Source of the DNA: Neoceratodus forsteri
Lineage: Eukaryota > Chordata > Ceratodontiformes > Ceratodontidae
Length of the DNA: 64,000 nucleotides
Assembly (NCBI GenBank): GCA_016271365.2
Contig: CM028129.1
Coordinates: 844,272,001-844,336,000, forward strand
Direction: 5' to 3'
The translations under genes were made by a program, and so were the position numbers. The notes under the pieces are model-generated. The model was not told the origin of the DNA and did not search any database. It saw only the letters and a program-made list of their open reading frames with translations. Below, piece by piece: positions 52,912 to 62,992 of the stretch; positions within the stretch are counted from its first letter, which is position 1, and each line of letters starts with the position of its first letter.

Positions 52912-53550
52912 TGGAGGGAGGTGGTTTTCCTGCAGTGACTCGTGGTCGTCTTGGCCCAAGGATGCATGGTGGTGGTGTTTGCAACAACCATAGGAACTTG
53001 TTCCCATCCAGTGCTCTCCTCCCAGTAAATGTTGTGTCCACTGGCAGTGGAGTTAGTGGTACCAGACAAGCAGCACCGGTGGCCCTAGTACTGCCCCTCC
53101 CACCCTATGGTTGGCCAAGGCTCAAGAACAGCAGCAGCAGCAGGAACAGCAGCCACAGGAACAACAACAGCAGCAGCAGATTGTTCCCCCCCAACTGTAC
53201 AGCAGCCTACGACATCTGGGCCCCCCCAACTGCCTGTGCTTGGTCCTCTATGCAGCTAAGAGGTGTGGCATTTTTTCACCACACTCCAGGTGACCCTAGT
53301 GTGGTTAAATGTAAGATCTGTAGCTTGCTGGTGTGGTGTGGTTGGAAGGGTATGCATCTGTGATTATACCCAACCTTGTTTTGCTTTCCAATCCTTGATC
53401 AACTCTTACTGCACACTTCCTGAACATTACGAGCACTCCCAAACAGTTGAATCACTCATGATGCAATGGTCTACTCTTCTCCCACTGCTAGACTGTGTAG
53501 ACATTCCCAAGTCCAGGAAAGATGCAAAGGAAGTTACTCAAGGAATGTAA
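52912..53550 (+). pseudogene. Possible BED-zinc-finger transposase N-terminus remnant
   Basis: The frame from the ATG at 52,912 gives a Gly/Ser/Pro-rich leader, a CAG/CAA-type repeat (53,128-53,180, read as Ser/Asn here or Gln in the next frame), then 'GDPSVVKCKICSLLV' near 53,290. That resembles the CxxC half of a BED finger, as in hAT transposases. The His half is not clear, and the frames beyond ('LPEHYEHSQTVESLMM' in another frame) do not identify a catalytic domain. This is a weak assignment. Confidence 0.3.
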
Positions 53551-53564
53551 ACTGACATGTTTGT

Positions 53565-53710
53565 GTGTGTGGTAATACCAGTATGAATGTCAGTCTGTTT
53601 TTCACTTTCGAAAAGAAAAACAGAATCATAATCAGTTTGTATGTGGTAACACCCGTATGGCTGGCAGTCTGTTTTTCACGTTTAAACATAAAACAGAATC
53701 ATAATCAAAC
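53565..53710 (+). repeat. Tandem pair of about 70-bp units, each with a palindrome
   Basis: Two units share 'GTGGTAA.ACC.GTATG', 'CAGTCTGTTTTTCAC' and 'AAACAGAATCATAATCA'. Unit 1 holds the near-palindrome at 53,595-53,623 centred on TTTCGAAA. Unit 2 holds that at 53,669-53,696 centred on GTTTAAAC. The arms stay complementary although the centres differ. Confidence 0.75.
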
Positions 53711-55904
53711 AACCAGCTACATTAGAAATATCTACAGAATGCAAACAATCATGAAAGGTGTTTTTGAAACTAGGGACAATTTGAGGCCTAAGGGGGTTGA
53801 AAGTGTCCATTTGAAGGTTGACAGGTGAAATTAAACAAGAACTGGCTTGTGCCAACAAGGCTGATTATGGGATGGCAATGTTGTTAAACCCCTCCATCTC
53901 CTGGATTGTAAATTATGTTGAGATACAGTGTTGATTCTCACCCCCCCACACGCTAACCGAAGCAGCAGCATTCACTCCCCTCCCACTCCTGGATTGTTGC
54001 TGGAAGGTTTGATACCTTTTATTGTACCAACATATGTCTTGTAGAAAGATGGTATAGTACACAAATGTTTGGGGCCTCACAGGTCCCTTCTTCACCTGAA
54101 TATTGTTTTTTTTTTTAACTTGTGACCTTCCATCGAACTTGAAACTTTCCAGCGACTCCTGTTTCCTAAGGACCAATATGCTTAAAATCTCTTCTTCTCC
54201 TGGACTACAAATCATGTTGAGAGTCAGTGCTGGTCCTCCATCCCCACTGTCACAATCATGCTTAATTATATGGCAGAAGGCTTCTCTCCTCTCCAGCTCC
54301 TGGACTGTAGAGCAATGCAGAGTAGAACTCTTTCTCCTTTTTACATCTCCCAAAATGAAAGAAGTAAAGTGGCATAATTTCCAACTAGAATGTAAATGAA
54401 ACATAGAAATGGTGAAGTAGAACTGCAGATCTTGTAGGAAAATACCACAGATTAAGGCAGACAATGCAAAACCTTTTAAGCACAGATGAATAACAAGATG
54501 TTCACTGTAAGAAATATCTGAGGCAGAAAATACAGACATCCCAGTTGCTCAGTGTTTGTCCCCATGGCCCCCTCACATATATTTTCTACAGTATGCTCTC
54601 CCCTCTGTCTCCTGGATTTTAAATCATTTTGTGGCATATTGTTGGTCCCAGATCTTCGACTTCCAATTTATTTGTCAGCAACACTCCCTTCACCCTATCT
54701 TTCTGTTCCTCGAGTATAGAAGGTGGTGTACAGTTGGGTACTGAGATACAAGAGTGACAGGGCCATGCTACACTGCTGGTGTTTTCCTCAAGTTTCACAC
54801 TGCCCTCTGCATGTCAGCAGAAAGAATGTTGAGTGCACATGCACATGCAGAAATACTGTCACACGTGACACTGGCCAACCTCCCTCCCACAAACAACTCA
54901 AAGTGCGCTGGGTCTCAGAAACTTAGGACACTGAAGTTGTGGGTGGCACCTCTGCAGCTGCATCGACTGGCCAGTTCAGAAAGCGTTTTGTAATAAAATA
55001 AAAGTTGGACTCCTTGAACTGTGCTAGGTGTTGACACTGCCTTTTCCAATCACCCTGCCTCTCTAGCCTGACCCACCCCCGGGTCCCTAAAGGGACATTT
55101 GTCAGAAGTGTACCTCTCTCCTGACCTGCAGTATATGATATCAGGGAGGGAACAATAGTCACAAGTCCCAGATAGCTTAGTTGTCACCCCACCTTAATCC
55201 ATAGTGCCCCTTTCTAAAATCAGTCTGTCAGCTGACTAAAGTGTTCATGGTTCATATGACTGGATCGCAGGTGGAGAAGTAGTCAACATCATAAAAGGTT
55301 AAATAAATTTTATGTGATGGAAGTTTGTACCTTCATATGTTTTGTTGTTTTATATTATGTGTATTGTGGAAGTCTGTTTTTGTACTTTTTGTACTTATTA
55401 GGTGGTTTGATGCACATGTATTTATTCATCTTTTAATTGCACTGTCACTTTAAATTGTAAGGGGCTTAAAAGAATGGTGATGTCAAACCTACCTCAGCCT
55501 TGAGAAAATGCAAGAGTGAGCGTGAAAACGTTTGGCTGTTTGGGGAGGGACACTATGCATGTGTGTGCTGGCGTGTTTAGGTGCAAAATTAATAAAGATT
55601 TTGCTTATAGCCTGTTTTGAATCGTTCTTTTGGAACCCTACGGTGACGAGTAGCCATGCTGCTTTCTTCTACATGTGAGTACTTTTGTATTTGGCACTGT
55701 CTTTTGTTTTTAGCCGCCTGTTTGTTTAACATCATTAACGATACAGGCCACTCATTCCTTTTCATCCTAGTTGTACATATTCCATGCCCTGCTTCAGTCA
55801 GTAGACAGATTTCAGGAGGGCACACTACAGGTTAAAAGGGGAGAGGGGTGTCTATGCTAGCCAGAATTTGTGAGTACGGTCACAACAAATATGGATTAGG
55901 GTCA

Positions 55905-56185
55905 GGAGGATGGCCTTTGGGGCTGGGGGTGGGGGTCAGGCTAAGAAGGTGGTGACTGAAAAAATGGTATTGGTGAATGGCACAGTACCAGGAGCATAAT
56001 TTAAAAAACAAAACAAAAAAAAACAGCACTTGGACATTAAGTCATTCACCACGAGATTGAAGGGGGAGGATTACTTCTTACACATGGCCCTTTGGGGCCA
56101 GGAAGGGGTTGGAGTCAGTGATTAAAAAAAACTATGCTAACTCCTGGCACAGTACCAGGAGCCTGACTTTGGTGTTAAACCCACA
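55905..56185 (+). repeat. Imperfect tandem duplication of about 180 bp
   Basis: 'ATGGCC(C)TTTGGGGC', 'GT.AGTG..T.AAAAAA' and 'GGCACAGTACCAGGAGC' occur in order at about 55,911-56,000 and again at 56,093-56,163, with A-rich and G-rich filler between. Diverged, function unknown. Confidence 0.55.
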
Positions 56186-57137
56186 CTGTGTGGGAAGATG
56201 GACTGGAAAATGTGAAGCCAGGATGCTGATAGGGCTGTTGCATGTTCACAGCCCTCATGTGCACACTCTGCCTGACACCAAATAAATGTTTTACTGACAA
56301 GAGAACCAATAAAGGAAAAAGCACAGCACTCACTGGTTTCAGGCCATAAACCAGACACAACTCCTACCACCCACTCCTCAATTGCCTTGCAATAGGAACT
56401 GTTCAATTACTCTGACAAGCCCTAAGAAGCAAAGCAAGGCAAGGCAAATTTTATTTTTCTGGCACCCAATCCCAAAGGCTCTGGGCGCCATACAAACACA
56501 CAAGAATTTAGAAAGATATCATCTCACAATATAATAAACAACCATATGTCAGAATAGACAATGTCCTGGATGTAAATAATCACCCTATTTACTTTAAAAT
56601 GGGTCTGATAATCTATGCTCTCATCCAGCGTCCAAGAAAGCCTGGCTGAATACATAACACTTAAGGTGGGCTTTAAATACCTCCACAGAAGGGGCCTCCC
56701 TCACCAATGGTGGAAGCAAATTCCACAGGACGGGGCCAGCGATACTAAAAGCTCTATCACGGGCAGTTTTCAGCCTCATCCTGGGAATTGCCAGGAGGCC
56801 CCTCATGGAGGATCATAGGGAGCAGACCGAGGCAGCGGGTGTAAGAAGGTCCACCAGATAGCAAGGGCCCAGTCCATGTAAAGCCTTAAAGGTGAGCAAG
56901 CCCACCTTAAAAAGCACCCTTCATCGAACCGGCATCCAGTGCAATTCCCCCAGTATTTCGACTGTCCCGTTAACAGCCTGGCAGCTGCATTCTGCACAAG
57001 TTGCAGTTGTTGGAGAGTGCCTCCAGAGACCCCGAGGTAGAGCACATTACTGTAGTCAAGCCTAGATGTTACAAATGCATGCACCAGGGTGGTGAGGTTC
57101 AGGGTCAGAATCAGGTGCCTAATCCTGGCAATATTTC

Positions 57138-58337
57138 TCAGATGAAAAAAGTTAACCTTGACAATGGATGATTAGAGACGGCCATCAATGGGACAGAGCC
57201 TAGAACTAGTCCTGTATCTGCCCCAGAGTCCATCCTATCACACCTCCTGTTCGACTCCACCACCAGTACCTCCATCTTATCGGGGTTCAGTCTCAACCAG
57301 CCAGAGGCCATCCAGTCATTGATCTCGGCCAGACAGTTATTCAATACTTCCACTGCATTGGATGTCCCATGGGCAAAGGATAAGTACAGCTGAGTATCAT
57401 TAGTATAACAATGAAACCCTAAGCTGTACTTCCTAATGATCTCACCCAGGGGTAGCATATACATGGCAAACAACATCGGTGACAAGACCGAACCCTGAGG
57501 TACCCCACAAGACAGAAGGCTCGGGGAGGAGGAGAAATTCCCCATCACCACCCTTTGCCTTCTGTTTGTCAAAAAGGACTCAAACCAGCCGATGACAGTG
57601 CCAGTGAGTCCACAAAAGTCCCTCAGGTGGTTGAGTAACACACGATGGTCCACCGTGTCAAAAGCTGAGGAAAGAGAGAGTAGAATGAGAATTGTTCCCT
57701 CACCTCAATCCCTCACCCTGAGGAGATCATTATGCACCCAAATTAATGCAGTTTCTGTTGAATCTCCTGCACAAAAACCCGACTGGAGCGGCTCGTAGAT
57801 ATCAAATGCCAAAAGGTGTTCTCCCAACTGTTGCACCACAATCTTTTCCACAACCTTTCCCAAAAATGGCAAGTTGGAGACCAGTCAGTAATTTGCCTTG
57901 ATGTCAGGGTCCAATGATGGCTTCTTCAGAAGGGGCCTCACCAGCACCTCCTTCAAGGCATCCGGGAAGACCCCCTCTGACAAGGAACACTGGACAATCA
58001 AGGTGAACACCAGGCCAACAGAGTCGACACATCCCATTAAGAAATGCGCCGGCACTGGGTCCAGCTCACAATATGTGTGATTCAGTTTTGAGGTCACCTC
58101 AATGTCATTGGCCGCCTCCACTGGTTTAAACTCCCCGCAACCAGGTGGAGTGCCCTGTCGACAATCCAGGTGACCACTGTCAGCCATAGCACAGCTCAGT
58201 GGCGGAATTCCCAATCTGATGGCGGACACCCTGCCATAGAAAAAATGAGCAAACTCATTGCTCAAAGCCTCAGAAACTGCTTTCCTTGGCTGTAGGCAGG
58301 CTGGATGCAATAGCCTGTCCACAGCCCGAAAAAGCAT
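57138..58337 (-). pseudogene. L2 linker and reverse transcriptase (copy alpha)
   Basis: The linker (57,885-58,337) has 'LSNEFAHFFYGRVSAIR' and 'CELDPVPAHFLMGCVDSVG', ending 'KKPSLDPDIKANY'. After frame changes the palm region (57,138-57,653) shows 'MDHRVLLNHLRDFCGLTGTV', 'GVPQGSVLSPMLFAMYMLPL' and the catalytic box. There YADD reads YTND (57,396-57,407), losing the first aspartate. 'GWLRLNPDKMEVLVV' follows. The substitution and frame breaks exclude activity. Confidence 0.87.
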
Positions 58338-58552
58338 GGCTGGTCGGTTTCTCCTGGCAGCAATCTCCCCAGACAGGAACTCTGCCTTCTTACAATTGAT
58401 TGCCCCCGGTACACACTATAGTGTGTGCGCAGGACCAGTTTGTCCACCTCCAACATGGTCCTCCGCCAGCAATGCTCCAACCTCCGACCCTTGATCTTCA
58501 ATGCCTTGAGATCCCCATCAAACCATGGGGACCTCAAGTGAGAAGATCTGGC

Positions 58553-59476
58553 TCATACACGGACCAGTGCAAGGGAGTCGAGTGCCTCAGTCATCGACCT
58601 ATTATAGGCAGCAACTGCTTCACCCAGACCTCCCCTGCATGTACTGTCCATATTAGATAGATCTACTACCGCCAGAAAACCCTCCGGGGTCAAACCTCTC
58701 AAAGGGCAGTAGCTTACCATCTCTGCAGGGGGAGGGATCTCGGGGGAAGGGGGCCTGAGCAAAAAACCCACTGTGCAGTGATCAGACCAACTGACCCGAT
58801 CAATCCTGAGATTCTCAATCTCAAGCCCCAGTGAGAAGACCAGGTCCAACATGTGGCCAGCCTGGTGAGTCATGGTAGTAACTACTTGCGACAGGCCCAG
58901 AGATGTCATCATCTGAAGGAAGTGATAACCCATCCTAGATGACTCGTCATCGGCCCAAACATTGAAGTCCCCCAGAACCAAACACCTGGAGGACTCCAAT
59001 GTTTCACCGATGATGAAGTCACCTACTTCCTGCTGGAACTCTCCTGCCGTCCCAGGAGGATGGTAAATCAGAAGAATCCTGCAACCTGCACCAGGACCCC
59101 CATGAATGGCCACAAATTCAAAAGAACCCGGTGTTCTCACTGGGTGCACGGCAAAGCCTAGCTCAACTCTAAAACAGATAACCAATCCCCCACCCCTGCG
59201 TTCCACTCTGGGGCAGTGTACAATAGAGTACCCAGGGGGGATGGCGGCCTCTAACACTGGCCCAGCATTATCCCTCAACCAGGCTTCCATAATGCAAGCC
59301 AGGTCGACCGAAGAAATCAGATCTGCAATAATTGCAGTCTTATTATTGATCAACCTGGCATTGCATAGTACCAACCTTAGGGGATTGGTGGACAGTGCAG
59401 CCCTTTTAGCTGCCTGCCCACTTGGTCTCATGGGAACCCCGGGGACCAGAACTAAACATGTCTGGCATCTCTCCAA
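58553..59476 (-). pseudogene. L2 endonuclease domain (copy alpha)
   Basis: A 307-residue open stretch. Blocks in order: 'LRLVLCNARLINNKTAI' (start of the APE fold), 'LACIMEAWLRD' (TETWL block, with the first Glu position altered to M/E), 'ERRGGGLVICFR', 'LLIYHPPG', 'CLVLGDFNVWAD' (catalytic GDFN intact), 'GHMLDLVFSLGLE' and 'SWSDHCTVGF' (SDH intact). After the fold comes the typical L2 linker 'YCPLRGLTPEGF'. This ORF is the best preserved of the L2 endonucleases in the window. Confidence 0.88.
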
Positions 59477-60716
59477 GCCACATCAAATCCCAGGGCACCT
59501 TCTGCACCCAACCACCTCTATCCTACTCTCCTCGACCATGCATGGGGTGCCCTGCCAGCTTCTGCCCAAACTTCTCCTTCCAAACCAGACCTCCCGGCAA
59601 CGACAAACTGTAGTACTAGGTACAGGGAGGGTGGTGATGGGCCACAGGTCATAAAGTTGAGACACCCCATACACAATCCTAGCCCACCCTGAATTGCCAG
59701 ACATCCCCCGACACATATTTATCAGTCCTAAAACAAGATATATCCCACCCACTCAACCACTCATACACTAAATTAATCTTCCCGTTAACCATACACCCCA
59801 CACACACATTAACACCCAACCCTCTCCTCTAAAAGAATTAACACAAACAGGAAAAGTACACCCAATAAGTGTATACCCAAACTGAAAACACGTAAGAATG
59901 AGAAAGCAATAATAAAGTACGGTGCACAATAAAACCAGTCCAATCCACCAAGGGATTAAAGTCCAATTACAGTTTAAGCAGTCAATTCAGCCTTGGCAAT
60001 GGGATCTGGTAATCCGGTTCCAAAATCTTAGGAAAAGAAGGGAAAATGGTACTCACACCACCATAACCCAAACATATTAAATGAATTGCTAGCAAACAGC
60101 GTTAAAAGGCATTAGAAGGGCAAACTTTAAGGAAACGTGACTTGACACTTTTCTCACAGGTACCAATATTGACTCACAAGGTCCTTCCATATAGATTCTC
60201 ACCCAGAACCACCACAGATCTGCAGATGGAAAAGTTCTGCTCTCACCAGTCCTTTTCAAGGGTTAAAGATTCCAACGTCAAGGGAAGATATGCCACAGGC
60301 AACTCAGGGGCTGAACTCAGTGGGCCACCGAGCAATAAAGGAAAATTAAGGCAGTTCTTCAAAATGCCAACCAAGTGTTTAGAAATGAAGACACAGTCTC
60401 AAGCCAAAACAAGTGGATATAAACTCTGTGGGGGGAGGGTGTGTGTAAAGAAATCATGGTCGACACCAGTCCAGTGCAGAGCTGGGTCAAACTGAAGGCC
60501 AGTCCTCTCTGCTCAGAAGGAACTCCTCTCTGACCTGTTTCACAGCTCCGATCAAGTACACAACTTATCCACAGGGCAATGCAGCGGCACCGCAAACAGG
60601 GTTTTCCCAGGGTGCAGCAAAAGTCTCACCTTAGCACCCCACTGGTTACCACTGCCAGTCACCGCTACACTGCTTACCCTGCTCCTGCTTCAGTCAAATG
60701 TTGCCAAGACCAGCCA

Positions 60717-61095
60717 AGGGTGAGTAGAGTGCTGGAGAAGGAGGAGGCAGCGGTAGATGGTCAGTGTTTCAAAACGCGCTAAGCGGGGAACTGCCAAGGG
60801 AGGCTGGCCTTTGTAGGTAATGTAGGAGGAGCTATTCCCCCACATCAAACCTCGGGCTATAGCCCTCCCATTCAATGTTTGGATGAATAGAGTATGGGGT
60901 TAGAAATACTTATGTAACTGTAGTTTACTTTGGCTTTTCCCACCCTTGGTAGGTAAGCTGGGTAGTGAGTAGGGACTAGAAAGCCCAAAAGAATTACTGA
61001 TGAATGTTCAAAAGAGTATGATTACCTCCTCCAACTCATGGAGAGTGTGACCAGCAGCATGCAGGAGAAGAAAACCCCCCCAGGTGGAGGAAACC
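60717..61095 (-). repeat. Interspersed repeat R (copy 2, inverted relative to 50,452)
   Basis: The complement matches 50,452-50,845 over nearly its whole length, including 'GGGAGGGCTATAGCCCGAGG' and 'GGGGGAATAGCTCCTCCTAC'. It lies immediately upstream of the L2 5' end. It contains only one copy of the segment that is doubled in copy 1. Confidence 0.8.
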
Positions 61096-61133
61096 TCTGA
61101 GAACCCAGAGTGCAGTGCAAAAATAGCCTGGCC

Positions 61134-61205
61134 AAGAAGACAGCTGTGAATATAGCAAAGAAGACAGATCTGAATATAGCAAAGAAGACAGCTCTGAATA
61201 TAGCA
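61134..61205 (+). repeat. Three tandem 24-bp units
   Basis: AAGAAGACAG(C/A)T(G/C)TGAATATAGCA is repeated exactly three times (61,134, 61,158, 61,182). The period is a multiple of three, and one plus-strand frame reads KKTAVNIA, KKTDLNIA, KKTALNIA. No larger coding context is visible. Confidence 0.95.
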
Positions 61206-62135
61206 ACCAGGCAGTGCAAATGGTGATAGCAGCACAGTGCACACAGAGAATGAGTCAGGCACAGGTAAACCATGTGTCCACTGGGGACGCATGAAAAGAA
61301 GTGGTGCCTAAAATGTGAAAACCTGAGTGTACAGCAGTGTACAACACAAACAACAGTAAAAGAATCACCAAAGGCAATGCCAAGAGATGAACCCCAAAAT
61401 GTAGCAACACTGTATAGATGTGAATTTTGCAAAAGGTGCAGAGATGGGACTGTGGTGACGTGACCCACAGAAAGGACCAACCATGCCTATGTGGCAGTAT
61501 GGACCCAACCAGTGCCAACTGTGCACAGGAAGAGGAGACAAGGATCCCTGAAACTGATCAGGGGACAGCACACCACAGTATAAACAGCAGGAGGACACAG
61601 GGGGATGGATGTCAGCCATGGCCACATGGATAAAGCCACACACAGGCCCACAGACCAAGGCTCCCAACCACCAGGCAATGCCATAGGGGTGCACCCAAGG
61701 AACAGGGAACAGACCATATCCATGGGCAGACACATGACAGATGTCATTTGTCACTCACACAGCCCATGCAAGGTACACATGGAGAACAGACTGTGTCAGC
61801 CAACTGGAAGATAAACCCACCACACCCACAACAACCCACTGCCAGATGCACAGCCACAGACAATGCAGGGAAAGCCATCGTGAAACCCGTGCCACAGGAG
61901 AGCCAGGACAGCATTCACCAGGGTGAACTAGATGGTCAGTAGGTACAACACATCACAGCAGTGACACTGACTACAGTTACCCAAGAAACAGACAGTACAC
62001 AGGAATACAGCAAGAAAAAATATATATTAGAGAAACAACAAATCAAACTATGTACAAATATTTACAATAGAAACAACAACCAAACCGGTGGGGATGGGGG
62101 TTGGGTGGGAATAAGGAAAGGTGAAAAACAAGGGA

Positions 62136-62330
62136 AGGGGGGATTAAGGGTTTGCAGCCTGGTTCTGCACAGGGAGCTGCTGGTCCAGGATGTTTGCCAT
62201 TCTATGGGTCTCTTGAATGAGCACTGCCTACTGTTCCAATAGCATGCGCTGCTAGTGCACAATCTTCTATAGGAGATCATCACAGCCCTCTCCTTCCTTG
62301 GGACGCCAGGCCCACAGTGAGCTCCAGTGT
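62136..62330 (-). pseudogene. Possible C-terminal remnant of a Myb/SANT-like transposon protein
   Basis: One minus-strand frame, with three in-frame stops, reads 'RMLLEQ' then stop then 'AVLIQETHRMANILDQQ' and 'LPVQNQAANP' before a terminal stop at about 62,136. This Gln/Leu-rich helical end resembles the C-terminal coiled coil of Myb/SANT-domain proteins carried by Harbinger elements. The DNA-binding domain itself is not visible upstream. A weak call based on texture. Confidence 0.3.
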
Positions 62331-62972
62331 TGACCTATGGGGAGAATGATGGCCATGGAAAAATAGTGCGCTGACACTGTGGAGCAATGCAGAACTTAGG
62401 ATGTGACGCCAGAGAAGGACAGCATGTCCCAACCACCATGCTCGTGTACCCAACAATGAAAACAGTGCACATATCACCTGACCTGTGTCTGTATGTGGCT
62501 GGACTAGACCCCATGGTACACACACCCATCCCATGTAGATGTGAAGGCCTGTAAGGCCATTGCCACCACCACCGCCACAGATGGGATGACGCCCCATGCA
62601 TACCCAATGTAGTCCCTGTCACAGTACAGCTACACAGCCCCCTGAGGTAAACCACAGTCTGCCCCATAGCAACAACAAACAAACTGTTGCAACAGAATGG
62701 GTGGAACATGCTGTCCAATGGAACAGAAGGTAGAGACAGGGGACATTACAACATCACATTGAGAAACCTCACAAGCACTGTCCACATGTCAACAGACTAT
62801 GACCTGTAGTGGCAATCCACAGGGTTGTGTAGCAGACAGTGTGCAGGTGTCCCCACACACCCCTGCACAGCCACTGACACTGAGCATGACACAAGTGTGT
62901 TGTGTAGAAATGTGACAGACACAGTATCCCAGTGCTATGATGCACCACTGAGCCATACAGCAGTAGCAACAA

Positions 62973-62992
62973 CCCCCCCCCCCCCCCCCCCC
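62973..62992 (+). repeat. Run of 20 C
   Basis: An uninterrupted C run follows 'GTAGCAACAA' and precedes GGGAAGAC. The true length may vary between individuals and is prone to sequencing error. Confidence 0.9.

Larger units (their letters stand above)
51640..54560. repeat. Diverged direct duplication (51,640-51,850 and 54,350-54,560)
   Basis: Both arms contain 'ATAATTTCC'/'ATAATCTCC', 'GTAAATGAAA', 'ACTGCAGAT(C/T)TTGTA', 'CCTTTTAA(A/G)CACAGATGA' and the almost identical 'GTAAGAAATATCTGAGGCAG' followed by 'AAAATACAGAC'. They are 2.7 kb apart. They could be two copies of an unknown repeat. The minus-strand open stretch at 53,913-54,539 overlaps the second arm and has no domain. Confidence 0.7.
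56425..60716 (-). mobile_element. L2 LINE (copy alpha), nearly full length
   Basis: Minus strand, right to left: 5' UTR (60,716-59,750, A/C-rich on plus), endonuclease ORF (to 58,553), linker, RT (57,900-57,138), C-terminus ending 'RAFSIAGPVLWNLLPPLVRE' (56,621-56,806) and a 3' UTR. The UTR has a stem TGGCGCCCA/TGGGTGCCA (56,459-56,491) and a TTGCC-type tail (56,427-56,447). It is collinear with copy beta. Several frameshifts and a changed catalytic box make it inactive. The 5' edge abuts repeat R at 60,717. Confidence 0.85.

Noticed and set aside
53128..53180. Polyglutamine host exon
   Set aside because: The repeat lies in a broken frame beside a transposase-like remnant, and no splice-consistent exon context is visible.
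53913..54539. 208-codon minus-strand open stretch
   Set aside because: It overlaps one arm of a non-coding duplication whose other arm is not open in the same frame. No motif is visible.
54000..55660. Terminal part of a Penelope-like or other repeat ('AAAAGGTATCAAACC', 'AATTAATAAAGATTTTGC')
   Set aside because: These phrases recall 3' ends of several vertebrate repeats, but no coding part or defined boundary supports a family call.
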